DNA of 64,000 bases from Zoogloea sp. 1C4. Its GTDB lineage: Bacteria > Pseudomonadota > Gammaproteobacteria > Burkholderiales > Rhodocyclaceae. The stretch is taken from positions 271,479 through 335,478 of the forward strand of contig NZ_SSXU01000003.1 in NCBI RefSeq assembly GCF_009469605.1, written 5' to 3'. The translations under genes were made by a program, and so were the position numbers. Positions within the stretch are counted from its first letter, which is position 1, and each line of letters starts with the position of its first letter. The notes beneath the pieces are model-generated. The model was not told where the DNA came from and did no database searches. It saw only the letters and a list, made by a program, of their open reading frames with translations. Positions 42,422 through 50,482 of this stretch are shown here, piece by piece.

Positions 42422-43195
42422 TTACAGATCGGCGCGGGGCTCCCAGGCGTAACCGCGCCGGGTGAGTTCGTCGGTGATGCGGGCCATCGCGGCCTCCACG
42501 CTGGCCACCGGGCCCTTCATGCCCAGCTCGATGTGGCGCGGCACACCGTCGCCGCCCACGCTGGGCAGGCTGAACAGGGTGGCATCGGGAAAGTCCGCGG
42601 TGATGGCTTCCATCAGGTCGATGAGCTTGCCCTCCAGCGCCTCCCAGGCGATCACCGAGCGCTCGACGTAATCCACCTTGTGGTGCAGGTGCGCGAGGCG
42701 CTGATCCAGCACCCATTCGACCATCGGCCACGCCATCACCGGAAAGCCGGGCACGAAGTAATGGTTGGCGATGGAGAAGCCGGGGATGCGGTTGTAGGGG
42801 TTGGGGATGATCTCGGCGCCCAGCGGATACACGCCCATCTGCAGGCGCTGGGGCGTGGTCTCGTCACCAAAGCGGGCGCGGATCTCGGCTTCGGCCTCGG
42901 GGTGCAGGGCCAGGGGCAGGCCCAGGGCCTCGGCTGCGGCCTGGCGGGTGTGGTCGTCGGGGGTGGCGCCGATGCCTCCGAAGCTGAACACGATGTCGCC
43001 GCTGGCGAAGCTCTCCTTCAGCGTCTGCACCAGCCGCGGGCGCTCGTCGCCCACATGGCGCGATGACGCCAGCCGCAGGCCGCGGGCCTTGAGCAGCTCG
43101 ACCACCTTGCCAAAGTGCTTGTCCTCTCGACGACCGGAGAGGATCTCGTCGCCGATGATGATTGCGCCGAAAGCCGGCGTGGAATCCGCAGCCAT
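42422..43195 (-). CDS. CinA-like molybdopterin-binding domain protein
   Basis: 257 residues with the MoCF/CinA N-terminal domain: FGAIIIGDEILSGRREDKHFGKVVELLKARGLRL, FSFGGIGATPDDHTRQAAAEALGLPL, then PNPYNRIPGFSIANHYFVPGFPVMAWPMVEWVL. The C-terminal nicotinamide-deamidase domain of full CinA is absent, so this is the short 'competence/damage-inducible protein A' type. The role is unclear; related domains bind molybdopterin or act as ADP-ribose pyrophosphatases. Lies 2 bp after the EI24-like gene and 4 bp before a small membrane protein gene. Confidence 0.88.
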   Translation of the reverse strand: MAADSTPAFGAIIIGDEILSGRREDKHFGKVVELLKARGLRLASSRHVGDERPRLVQTLKESFASGDIVFSFGGIGATPDDHTRQAAAEALGLPLALHPEAEAEIRARFGDETTPQRLQMGVYPLGAEIIPNPYNRIPGFSIANHYFVPGFPVMAWPMVEWVLDQRLAHLHHKVDYVERSVIAWEALEGKLIDLMEAITADFPDATLFSLPSVGGDGVPRHIELGMKGPVASVEAAMARITDELTRRGYAWEPRADL

Positions 43196-43197
43196 GT

Positions 43198-43941
43198 TCA
43201 GTTCACCTCGATGATGTTTTCGCGGCTGCGCGCCACGCGCAGGGCCGACAGCAGGTAATGCACGAAGGCCAGCCCGGAAAGCGCCGGCGCAAACAGGTTG
43301 ATGAGCGGCAGGTGCGCCATCGCCGCGCCCACCAGCCCCACGCCGAACAGCCCGCTGGAGTGCTGGGCCGGCAGGGCTTTCATCTCGTGGGTGTCGGCGT
43401 GGGCCATCAGCGCGTCGTAGCGGAAGGCGCGCTGGTTGAGCCAGGCGGTGAGGATCAGCGAAATCAGCAGCCCGGCGCCGGGGATCAGCCACAGGGGCAG
43501 GCTCAGCACCAGCAGCACCAGAAACTGGATCACCGAGGTGAGCGCGTTCCAGACGCTGCCGATCTGGCTGCCGCCGCTGCGGCGGGCGATATCGGCGTAA
43601 TCGCTGGCGGCGACACGCTCCAGCATCAGCGGCAGCGCCACCGCCGCCACCAGGAAGGCCGCGGTCACATAGATCATCGGCAGCGCCAGCACCACCAGTC
43701 CGATTTTGAACATCAGCAGCGCCACCATCAGCGCGCCCTCGGACGAGGCCAGCCAGTCGCCCACCAGCGGCATCCCGGTGATGAGGCTGCTGCCCAACGC
43801 CACCAGCGAACCCCAGCTCGTCACCAGGAGGCCCGTCCAGATGATGCTGGCGGCCAGCGTCGGCCACATCAGGTGCCACAGGATGCCCGGCCGGCCCAGG
43901 CTGCGGGCGGCGGAGAAGTAGGACAAGAGGATCGTCTTCAT
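43198..43941 (-). CDS. EI24-domain membrane protein (CysZ-like)
   Basis: 247-residue inner-membrane protein with several hydrophobic helices, starting MKTILLSYFSAARSLGRPGILWHLMWP, the EI24 N-terminal signature. Later segments include VLALPMIYVTAAFLVAAVALPLMLERV, LIPGAGLLISLILTAWLNQRAFRYDALMAHAD and LFGVGLVGAAMAHLPLINLFAPALSGLAFVH, which fit the CysZ/EI24 family. Sulfate transport is known for CysZ proper; no sulfur genes flank this copy. First gene of a three-gene minus-strand unit. Confidence 0.85.
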   Translation of the reverse strand: MKTILLSYFSAARSLGRPGILWHLMWPTLAASIIWTGLLVTSWGSLVALGSSLITGMPLVGDWLASSEGALMVALLMFKIGLVVLALPMIYVTAAFLVAAVALPLMLERVAASDYADIARRSGGSQIGSVWNALTSVIQFLVLLVLSLPLWLIPGAGLLISLILTAWLNQRAFRYDALMAHADTHEMKALPAQHSSGLFGVGLVGAAMAHLPLINLFAPALSGLAFVHYLLSALRVARSRENIIEVN

Positions 43942-43986
43942 CGTTTGGACATGGATGTCAGGTCAATCGGACTGTGCAGGTATTCT

Positions 43987-44059
43987 TGTAGGTCGGACTT
44001 CAGTCTGACAACGAGGCTTGATCCAGGCGGAGGTGTCGGACTGAAGTTCGACCTACAGG
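43987..44059. repeat. Inverted pair of the GTCGGACTTCAG-type palindromic repeat (diverged)
   Basis: Copies at 43987-44010 and, reversed, at 44034-44059. Each carries a single substitution that breaks one palindrome arm (CAGTCTGAC and GAAGTTCGAC), unlike the exact copies elsewhere in the window. Confidence 0.85.
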
Positions 44060-44159
44060 AGCGTAGCCCGACAGCATCGTGGCCGGCCGCGCCGCATGGC
44101 CGAATCTTGATCCGGCACGACAAGCACCGCAAAACCGGAAGCCCCCGCATTTTCCCCGA

Positions 44160-44882
44160 TCAGCGGCCCGCGGTCACCCCGCAGGTGCGCAGGCCCTTGG
44201 ACACTGCGTTGGCGGTGAGGGCGCGGCGTTCCGGCGTGGCTAGCTCGATCGCCTCGGCCGGATGCACGATCACCCCGGCCTCCAGCAGCACCGCGGGCAC
44301 CGTGGAGGTCTTCAGCACCACCAGGTTGTCGTAGTAATACACGCCGTTGGTTTCGTCGGCCCACGGGCGGCCGATGCCGGCGGCCTCGGCGTGATGGGGC
44401 GTGGGCTTGAGGCCCGCCGCCCGCAGCGCGGCGCCGATGCTGCTCGCGCAGGCCAGGCTTTCGGCCAACCGCGGGTTCTTGCGTGACACGAACAGCGAGA
44501 AGCCCCGGGCGTATTCGGAATAGCGCTGCTCCTTGCCGTCCACCAGCCACGTCTGCTGGTACTCGGCCTTCACCGAATCGTGATGCACCGACAGGAAGAA
44601 CTGCCCGCCCGCCGCCTCGGCCTGGGGCGCGCGGGCGTAGAGATCGGCCATCTCGCCCTTGTAACCGATCAGCCGCACCGGCACGCCATCGGCTTCCAGC
44701 CGGGTGGCGATCACCGCCGCAAGGTTCTGGTTGTATTCAAACTCGGTCACCCCGTAGGCGCTGGTGGCGCCGGGCTTCTCGAGGAAGTGGCCGACATCCA
44801 CCGCCACCGGGCCCGCCGCAACAGCCGCGCAGCCCGCCAGCGCGAGGCAGACCGCCAGCACGCTTTCACACATCCTGTTCAT
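44160..44882 (-). CDS. N-acetylmuramoyl-L-alanine amidase (Amidase_3)
   Basis: 240-residue exported zinc amidase cutting the sugar-peptide bond of peptidoglycan. Signal peptide MNRMCESVLAVCLALAGCAAVAAG; the LAGC motif could also make it a lipoprotein. Zinc site residues are visible in VDVGHFLEKPGATSAYG (His), EFEYN (Glu) and SVHHDS (His), plus the late catalytic Glu in VLLEAGVIVHP. It differs from canonical AmiC (GHGG replaced by GHFL). Its start overlaps the TIR gene stop by one base, so the two are translated together. Confidence 0.88.
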   Translation of the reverse strand: MNRMCESVLAVCLALAGCAAVAAGPVAVDVGHFLEKPGATSAYGVTEFEYNQNLAAVIATRLEADGVPVRLIGYKGEMADLYARAPQAEAAGGQFFLSVHHDSVKAEYQQTWLVDGKEQRYSEYARGFSLFVSRKNPRLAESLACASSIGAALRAAGLKPTPHHAEAAGIGRPWADETNGVYYYDNLVVLKTSTVPAVLLEAGVIVHPAEAIELATPERRALTANAVSKGLRTCGVTAGR

Positions 44883-45742
44883 CAACGCACTCCACTGAAA
44901 CTCAATTCGCCGTGGGGCGAGTAGTCGAGACGCTGGGGCGTCCGGGTCGGGTCCACCACCAGCGCGGTATCGCCACCATCGGCGAGTACGCGATCCCCGA
45001 CCTGGCTCACGCGCACCGTCACCGCCGGAATGCGCGGGTAGTCGGACGTGAGCCGCACCGTGTAACGGTCGACGAACTCGACGGTCACCGACACCCCATT
45101 GCGGGAGCCGCCCTTCGAATCCGCCACCACCGCACCGCGATACACGCCAGCGATACGCGCCGCCGACCACTCGCCCTCGCCCGCCGACGCACTTTGCGGC
45201 GCCGGCACCGGGGCCACGGGCGGCACGGCCCGCTGGGACACGCCCCAGAACACCCCGCCCGCCAGCACCACCGCCAGCGCGGCCAGCAGCGGCAGCCGCC
45301 GGTTGCCAGCCGGTGCCGGCAGCGTGGGCGGCGCCACCGGCGCACGGGGCGCTTCGCCCAGCAGTGGCTCCACCGCCTCGCACAGCGACGCAAAGCCCGG
45401 ATGATCCACTGCCCCGCGCCAGTCGGTCAGATCGGCCGTCTGCTTGCGGCGGAACTCCAGCGGCAGCTTGACCGGCACGATCATCGCCGGCACCAGCACG
45501 CCCCGCTCGGCGCCCACCGCAGCCTCGTTCTTCACCCATTCCGAGGCCGCCGAATCCGGCGACCACAGCACCACCACGCATTTCGCCGCCTCCAGCGCCT
45601 GCTCGATGGCCGCATCGAAAGCCTGACCCGGCACGATCCGCCGATCCCACCACACCGACCAGCCCCGCGCCTCGAAGGCCGAGGCAAACTGCCCGGCGCG
45701 CGCCCGGTCTTCGCTGGCGTAGCTGATGAAGATGTCGGTCAT
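44882..45742 (-). CDS. Membrane-anchored TIR-domain protein
   Basis: 286 residues. A cytoplasmic TIR domain (~1-130: DIFISYASEDRARAGQFASAFEARGWSVWWD, IVPGQAFDAAIEQAL, VVVLWSPDSAASEWVKNEAA) has Glu73 at the place of the NADase catalytic glutamate. A Pro/Ala linker leads to one transmembrane helix (~150-168, LPLLAALAVVLAGGVFWGV), then a ~95-residue beta-rich periplasmic domain (IAGVYRGAVVADSKGGSRNGVSVTVEF to SFSGVR). It is sandwiched between a TraB/GumN-type gene (21 bp upstream) and an overlapping cell-wall amidase gene. Bacterial TIR proteins often act in anti-phage defence by cleaving NAD+; activity of this one is inferred only. Confidence 0.9.
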   Translation of the reverse strand: MTDIFISYASEDRARAGQFASAFEARGWSVWWDRRIVPGQAFDAAIEQALEAAKCVVVLWSPDSAASEWVKNEAAVGAERGVLVPAMIVPVKLPLEFRRKQTADLTDWRGAVDHPGFASLCEAVEPLLGEAPRAPVAPPTLPAPAGNRRLPLLAALAVVLAGGVFWGVSQRAVPPVAPVPAPQSASAGEGEWSAARIAGVYRGAVVADSKGGSRNGVSVTVEFVDRYTVRLTSDYPRIPAVTVRVSQVGDRVLADGGDTALVVDPTRTPQRLDYSPHGELSFSGVR

Positions 45743-45763
45743 GCCTGCTCCGCGTGGTGGGTG

Positions 45764-46675
45764 TCAGTCGTTGGCATCGTGCACCTGCCGCAGCGCGTAA
45801 CCCCGCGCGGCGAGGATTTCCAGCAGCCCGCCCTTGCCGCCGATGTGCCCCGCGCCCACCGCGATGAAGGGCCGGCGGCCGGGCTTGAGGCCGCGCTCGA
45901 TGGCCTCGGCCATCTCCACGTTGCGCGCATCGAGCAGCGCCTCGAGCAGCGGCGCGGCGTCGGGCCCGCCGGATTCCTCGCGCAGGATGCGGTCGATCTC
46001 GGCCACGTCGCCGGTACGCCACGCGCGCAGCATCGAAGCAAAGTATTCCGGCGCGGCATCGTCCTCGATCAGCGAGACGACCTCGGTCAGGTAGGCCACC
46101 TGGGCCTTGTCGCCGCCGGCCGAGAGCGCCGCCACCTGTTGCTCGACCCGCTCCAGCGGCCAGAGTTCGATGCCCCGGGCGCGGGCGTCGCGGGCCAGCG
46201 AGAGATCGATCCCCTGCCCTGCCCCGTAGCCGGCCCGCTCCGCCGCCTTGAGGGTGAGGAGCGTGCTCACCATCCACGGCTGCATGCCCTGGAGCACCGC
46301 CTGGGGCAGGCCCAGCCGATCCATCGCCAACGCCACGCGGGGCCGCAGCGCGGGCGGCAGGATGTCGTCGAGCCGCTCGCCGGCCGGCAGCCGCGCCGCC
46401 TGCATCAGCAGCCGGGTGAGGCCCGGGTCTTCCGGATCGAGCTCCAGCGCCAGGCTGTCGGCGCCGGCAAAGGCCGCGCGCACATCCGCCGGCAGCGGAA
46501 AGCAGGTCGCGTCGCACACGTGGATCGTGCCGTAGAGCCAGGCGCGAAGCGTGCCCTCGCCGTCGCGCAGCTCCCACAGGAACAGCGGCCCCTTCGCCGC
46601 CGCCAGCCCCGCCCACAGCAGCAGGGCGCCCGCCAGCAGCGCCCGCCCGATCCGACTCCAGCCCGATGCGTTCAA
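45764..46675 (-). CDS. TraB/GumN-family protein
   Basis: 303 residues initiating at TTG (46675) behind GGAGAA. Signal sequence ([16 protein letters not shown]) is followed by the family motifs LYGTIHVCD (first GxxH), [10 protein letters not shown] and the C-terminal [24 protein letters not shown] (second GxH-x-G). These belong to the TraB/PrgY/GumN group, which includes Tiki-type metalloproteases. Predicted periplasmic. Promoter space is only 47 bp, shared with divergent miaA. First gene of TraB-TIR-amidase, so the three are likely coexpressed. Confidence 0.87.
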   Translation of the reverse strand: MNASGWSRIGRALLAGALLLWAGLAAAKGPLFLWELRDGEGTLRAWLYGTIHVCDATCFPLPADVRAAFAGADSLALELDPEDPGLTRLLMQAARLPAGERLDDILPPALRPRVALAMDRLGLPQAVLQGMQPWMVSTLLTLKAAERAGYGAGQGIDLSLARDARARGIELWPLERVEQQVAALSAGGDKAQVAYLTEVVSLIEDDAAPEYFASMLRAWRTGDVAEIDRILREESGGPDAAPLLEALLDARNVEMAEAIERGLKPGRRPFIAVGAGHIGGKGGLLEILAARGYALRQVHDAND

Positions 46676-46722
46676 CCGAATTTCTCCACCCGCTACAATG
46701 CACGATTGCCAAGGCCCGAATC

Positions 46723-47679
46723 ATGCCCGAAACCACGCCGCTTCCGCCCGCCATCCTGTTACTCGGCCCCACCGCCAGCGGCAAGACCGCCTGCGCCCTG
46801 GCCCTCGCGCGGCGCCTGCCGGTCGAGATCATCAGCGTCGATTCGGCCCTCGTGTATCGCGACATGGACATCGGCACCGCCAAGCCCAGCGCCGACGAGC
46901 AGGCCGCCTGCCCGCACCATCTGATCGACATCGTGAGCCCTGAAGAGGCGTACTCCGCCGCCCGCTTCTGCGAGGACGCGCGCCGTCTGATGGGCGAGAT
47001 CACCGCCCGCGGCAAGGTGCCGCTGCTGGTGGGCGGCACGATGCTCTATTACAAGGCCCTGCGCGAAGGGCTCTCCGAACTCCCCGAAGCCGACCCGCAG
47101 CTGCGCAAGGACATCGAGGACGCCGCCGCCCGCGACGGCTGGCCGGCGCTGCACGCCCAGCTCGCTGCCCTCGACCCGGACGCCGCCGCCCGCCTCAAGC
47201 CCAACGACGCCCAGCGCATCCAGCGCGCGCTGGAGATCGTCCGCCTCACCGGCCGCCCGCTGGCCGACAGCTACGCCAGGCGCGACGACGCCGAAGAGAC
47301 CCACCGTTTCATCCCCATCGCCCTGGCCCCCAGCGACCGGGCCGTGCTCCACGCCCGCATCGAACGCCGCTTCGACACCATGCTGCTGGCCGGCTTCGTG
47401 GACGAGGTGATCCGCCTGCGCCGCCACTACCAGCTCGACCCCAACCTGCCGTCGATGCGCTGCGTGGGCTACCGCCAGGCCCTGGAATTTCTGGACGGCC
47501 AGTGCGACATGCGCAGCTTCCGCGACAAGGGCGTCTTCGCCACCCGCCAGCTCGCCAAGCGCCAACTCACCTGGCAACGCAACTTCCGCGAGAACTGGGG
47601 CGATCTGACCGAGGTGGATTGCCTCGCGGCGGATGTGGAAGCGCAGGTGTGGGAGATCGTCGCCCGTGGGCTGGGCTGA
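46723..47679 (+). CDS. miaA: tRNA dimethylallyltransferase
   Basis: 318-residue enzyme adding the isopentenyl group to A37 of tRNAs that read UNN codons. P-loop [19 protein letters not shown] (~14-33), [17 protein letters not shown] substrate loop, [23 protein letters not shown] and the C-terminal [14 protein letters not shown] motif all match. Divergent from the TraB-TIR-amidase operon. Confidence 0.97.
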   Translation: MPETTPLPPAILLLGPTASGKTACALALARRLPVEIISVDSALVYRDMDIGTAKPSADEQAACPHHLIDIVSPEEAYSAARFCEDARRLMGEITARGKVPLLVGGTMLYYKALREGLSELPEADPQLRKDIEDAAARDGWPALHAQLAALDPDAAARLKPNDAQRIQRALEIVRLTGRPLADSYARRDDAEETHRFIPIALAPSDRAVLHARIERRFDTMLLAGFVDEVIRLRRHYQLDPNLPSMRCVGYRQALEFLDGQCDMRSFRDKGVFATRQLAKRQLTWQRNFRENWGDLTEVDCLAADVEAQVWEIVARGLG

Positions 47680-47823
47680 ATCTCGAGCGCCGGCGCGGTA
47701 GGTGGAACCTCAGTCTGACATCGCCAACCGAACGGGAGCGACGTGACCGAATGACATCCAACCGACGGAAACGCGTTGAAGCTCCAGCTTGGACATACGT
47801 GCCGGCTGAGCACCCCGTCGACA

Positions 47824-47829
47824 TATAAT
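47824..47829 (+). promoter_or_regulatory. -10 box of the Excalibur-domain gene
   Basis: Perfect TATAAT 31 bp before the start codon, with no recognisable -35 at 16-18 bp. Confidence 0.45.
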
Positions 47830-47859
47830 TCGGGCATTCCCGCACACCCCGGACACGCG

Positions 47860-48153
47860 ATGAAGCGCCTGCTGATCCTCTTCCTCGTCGGGCTCGCCGC
47901 GTGGCAAGCCTATGGCAAATACAACAGGCGCGACGTACCCGCCGCGACCATCGAGCCGATCACCGACGCCCGGCCCGCCCGCCAGTCCAGCGAGCGTCCA
48001 GCCCCGGAACCCCGCTTCACCTGCGACGGACGCACTCACTGCTCGCAGATGACCTCCTGCGAGGAGGCCACCTGGTTTCTGCGCAATTGCCCGGGGACCA
48101 AGATGGATGGCAACAACGACGGCGTGCCCTGCGAAAAACAGTGGTGCCGCTAG
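47860..48153 (+). CDS. Excalibur calcium-binding domain protein
   Basis: 97-residue exported or N-terminally anchored protein: hydrophobic start MKRLLILFLVGLAAWQAYGK, disordered Pro/Arg/Glu middle, then a C-terminal Excalibur motif (CSQMTSCEEATWFLRNCPGTKMDGNNDGVPCEKQWC). The DxDxDG-type loop DGNNDGVPCE and six cysteines are visible. Excalibur domains bind Ca2+ and often accompany nuclease or cell-surface proteins. Stands alone; degenerate palindrome-type repeat at 47698-47721 upstream. Confidence 0.88.
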   Translation: MKRLLILFLVGLAAWQAYGKYNRRDVPAATIEPITDARPARQSSERPAPEPRFTCDGRTHCSQMTSCEEATWFLRNCPGTKMDGNNDGVPCEKQWCR

Positions 48154-48168
48154 CCGCGCACTCATCCC

Positions 48169-48240
48169 TGTAGGTCGGACTTCAGTCCGACACGTCGGCT
48201 CAGATCAACCCGTGCTGTCGGACTGAAGTCCGACCTACAG
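48169..48240. repeat. Inverted pair of the GTCGGACTTCAGTCCGAC palindromic repeat
   Basis: Exact copies at 48169-48192 and, reversed, 48216-48240, separated by 23 bp. Lies between convergent Excalibur and EF-hand genes, where it may act as a bidirectional hairpin terminator. Confidence 0.9.
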
Positions 48241-48265
48241 CCCGACCTGCGACACACATCCTGGA

Positions 48266-48997
48266 TCAGGCCGACACCGACAGCACGCCGCTCGCCGCCG
48301 ACGTGGTCGAATCGCCACCGTAGGCGCGCATCAGTTCCATCAGCCGATGGGCCAGCATGGCGTCGGTGTGGCTCGAGGAGCTGGTGCTGCCGGTGCTGCC
48401 GGTGCTGGTCGAGTTGCCCGAGGTGCTGCTCTGGGTGGATTGCTCGTAGGCCATCGCCTCGGTGGCGCTCACCTTGCCGTCGCCGTTGGTGTCGGCCTTG
48501 TCGAAGTTTTCGACGACGCTGGAGATCAGCGACGAGCGCTTGCTGTCGGTGCTGCCGACTTCCTCCAGCTGACTCTGCAGCTCGTCCTGGGTGAAGCCCG
48601 CGTCGTCCTGCCCGCCCCCCGGCGGTGGAGGCGGCGGCATTCCGCCGGCGGCGCCCATTCCGCCCATTCCGCCCGCGCCGCCCATGCGGCTGCTGAAGGC
48701 CTGGCTGTCCAGCGCCTCGGCGAGCTTCTGCATGCCGGTGGAGAACTCGCTCTCCGTCACCTTGCCGTTGCTGTCGCCATCCAGCGCGCTGAAAAGCTGG
48801 CTGCTGGCGTCGTTCGCCTGGGACGACGCGGCGTTGCCGAACACCTGGCTGAACGCCGACTGCAGATCGCTCTGCTCGATGAAGCCCTGCCCTTTCGTAT
48901 CCAGTCTGGAGAACAGCTTGCTCGCCATCTGGCTCGGGTCGGGGCGCGTCATCGCCATCGCCGACGCGCTGCTGTAACCGCTGATGCTGCTGACCAT
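48266..48997 (-). CDS. EF-hand domain protein (XopAW-like)
   Basis: 243 residues, starting MVSSISGYSSASAMAM after AAGGAAAG. EF-hand loops: degenerate DTKGQGFIEQSDL (~33-45), good DGDSNGKVTESEF (~73-85), degenerate near GFTQDEL and good DTNGDGKVSATEA (~168-180). A Gly/Met/Pro-rich stretch (~103-128 with six consecutive prolines) and a Ser/Thr/Gly-rich stretch (~190-210) separate modules. No signal peptide. Similar proteins are annotated as XopAW-family calcium-binding proteins; some are type III effectors in Xanthomonas, but no secretion genes are here, so that role is not implied. Confidence 0.87.
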   Translation of the reverse strand: MVSSISGYSSASAMAMTRPDPSQMASKLFSRLDTKGQGFIEQSDLQSAFSQVFGNAASSQANDASSQLFSALDGDSNGKVTESEFSTGMQKLAEALDSQAFSSRMGGAGGMGGMGAAGGMPPPPPPGGGQDDAGFTQDELQSQLEEVGSTDSKRSSLISSVVENFDKADTNGDGKVSATEAMAYEQSTQSSTSGNSTSTGSTGSTSSSSHTDAMLAHRLMELMRAYGGDSTTSAASGVLSVSA

Positions 48998-49339
48998 GAT
49001 CTTTCCTTTCCTCCGTGTTGCCGGAATCACTCCGGGCGGCCTGCGCCTGCCCCCGGTTCTTAGCAAGATAACGGCCCAATCCCGCCCCCGATTGGTGGCG
49101 GATCGGGTTAAGGGAGGTAAAGTTGGGTTAAGACATTGGTCTGTGCGTCACCCCGCAGGCCTTGCCCCGCGCGGAAAACGTCGCCCCGGGCAAAAGCTGC
49201 CGGCAGGTATCCGCTGCCGATTGCCGGAACGGCAGGGGTCGGGGGGGGCGGGTGGCGTGAAATCCGGTGGGCATCACGCAAAACGGCAGAAAGTTCCGGC
49301 CCGGGGCGGCACCGCAAGGCCACCCCGGGCCGCAAGGCA
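48998..49339. other. Intergenic stretch between EF-hand and alr genes
   Basis: Contains the alr terminator-like hairpin (49298-49331) and, near 49108-49134, two TTAA-rich blocks (GGGTTAAG, twice) that may belong to the EF-hand gene promoter. No small gene is apparent. Confidence 0.5.
49298..49331 (-). terminator. Strong GC hairpin after alr
   Basis: 13-bp stem (49298-49310 with 49319-49331, one G-T wobble) and 8-nt loop, 9 bp past the alr stop. The downstream T tract is weak, so it may be a terminator or mRNA-stabilising hairpin. Confidence 0.55.
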
Positions 49340-50470
49340 TCAATCCGGCTGGATGCGGCCGCCTTCGATGTACTGGCGCGCGTAGCGCCGCCCCAGGCTG
49401 GTGAGGATCTCGTAGCCGATGGTGCCGGCACGTTCAGCGACGGCGTCGACGCCGTTGATGGGGTCGGCAAGATCGACGAAGGCACCCTCGACGATGCGCG
49501 CTTCGGGCACGTCGGTGACATCCACGATGATCGTGTCCATCGACACCTTGCCCACCAGCGGCAGCGGGACGTCTTCGTAGCGAGCGAGGCCGCGGTTGCT
49601 CAGGCTGCGCAGATAGCCGTCCGCATAGCCCACGGCAACGGTGGCAAGCCGCGACGGGCGGCAGGCCATCCAGCTGTGGCCGTAACCCACCGCGGTGCCC
49701 GCATCGACGCGCCGGGTCTGCAGCACCTTGCCCTGCAGGCGGATCACCGGCCGCATGGGGTTGGCCTGCCCGGCCACCGGGGCGACGCCGTACAGCGCGG
49801 CGCCCGGGCGGACCAGCCCGAAGTGGTACTCGCCGCCCAGAAAGATCCCCGACGAGTTGGCGAGGCTGCCGCGCATCCCCGGCAGCTGCGCCAGCGCCGC
49901 CTCGAAGCGCGCCAGCTGCCGGCGATTGACCGGGTCGTGCTGCGCTTCGGCGCTCACCAGATGGCTCATCACGAACTGCAGGGCCAACCCTTCGAGCAGG
50001 GCCGGATGCGCGATCAGGCTGGCGAACTCGTCCTCGCTCAGCCCGAGCCGGGCCATGCCGGTATCCACCTGCAGCACGGCGGGGAGCACGCCGTCCTCCC
50101 ACTGGGCGAGGGTCTGCCAGGCCTTCACCTGGGGCAGGCTGTTGAGCACCGGCACCAGCCGGCTGCGCACGAAGTCCCGCTCCGAGCCAGGGTGCGGGCC
50201 GTGCAGCACGTAGATCATCGCGGTCTGGTCGGGCAGCACGGCACGCAGGTGGATGCCTTCGGTCAGGTGGGCCACGAAGAAGCTGCGGCAACCGGCGCGA
50301 TACAGCGCCGGAGCCACGCGTTCGGCACCGAGGCCGTAGGCGTCGGCCTTGACGACGGCGGCGCATTCGGCGCCCTCGGCCTGGCGCCGGAGCAGGCGCC
50401 AGTTGTCGCACAGGGCATCGAGATCAATGGTCAGCACGGCGCCGGCCCTGGTCACGTTCGAGTCGATCAT
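49340..50470 (-). CDS. alr: Alanine racemase (catabolic, DadX type by context)
   Basis: 376-residue PLP enzyme interconverting L- and D-alanine. PLP lysine in AAVVKADAYGLGAERVAP (~residue 41), substrate loop GALYGVAPVAGQANPMRPV, and the second catalytic tyrosine in AVGYGHSWMACRPSRLATVAVGYADGY. Last gene of the dadA-ridA-permease-alr cluster, 12 bp after the permease. The dad context suggests it feeds L-alanine into D-amino acid oxidation, so dadX would be the functional name. Confidence 0.95.
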   Translation of the reverse strand: MIDSNVTRAGAVLTIDLDALCDNWRLLRRQAEGAECAAVVKADAYGLGAERVAPALYRAGCRSFFVAHLTEGIHLRAVLPDQTAMIYVLHGPHPGSERDFVRSRLVPVLNSLPQVKAWQTLAQWEDGVLPAVLQVDTGMARLGLSEDEFASLIAHPALLEGLALQFVMSHLVSAEAQHDPVNRRQLARFEAALAQLPGMRGSLANSSGIFLGGEYHFGLVRPGAALYGVAPVAGQANPMRPVIRLQGKVLQTRRVDAGTAVGYGHSWMACRPSRLATVAVGYADGYLRSLSNRGLARYEDVPLPLVGKVSMDTIIVDVTDVPEARIVEGAFVDLADPINGVDAVAERAGTIGYEILTSLGRRYARQYIEGGRIQPD

Positions 50471-50482
50471 GCTTGGGTTCTT

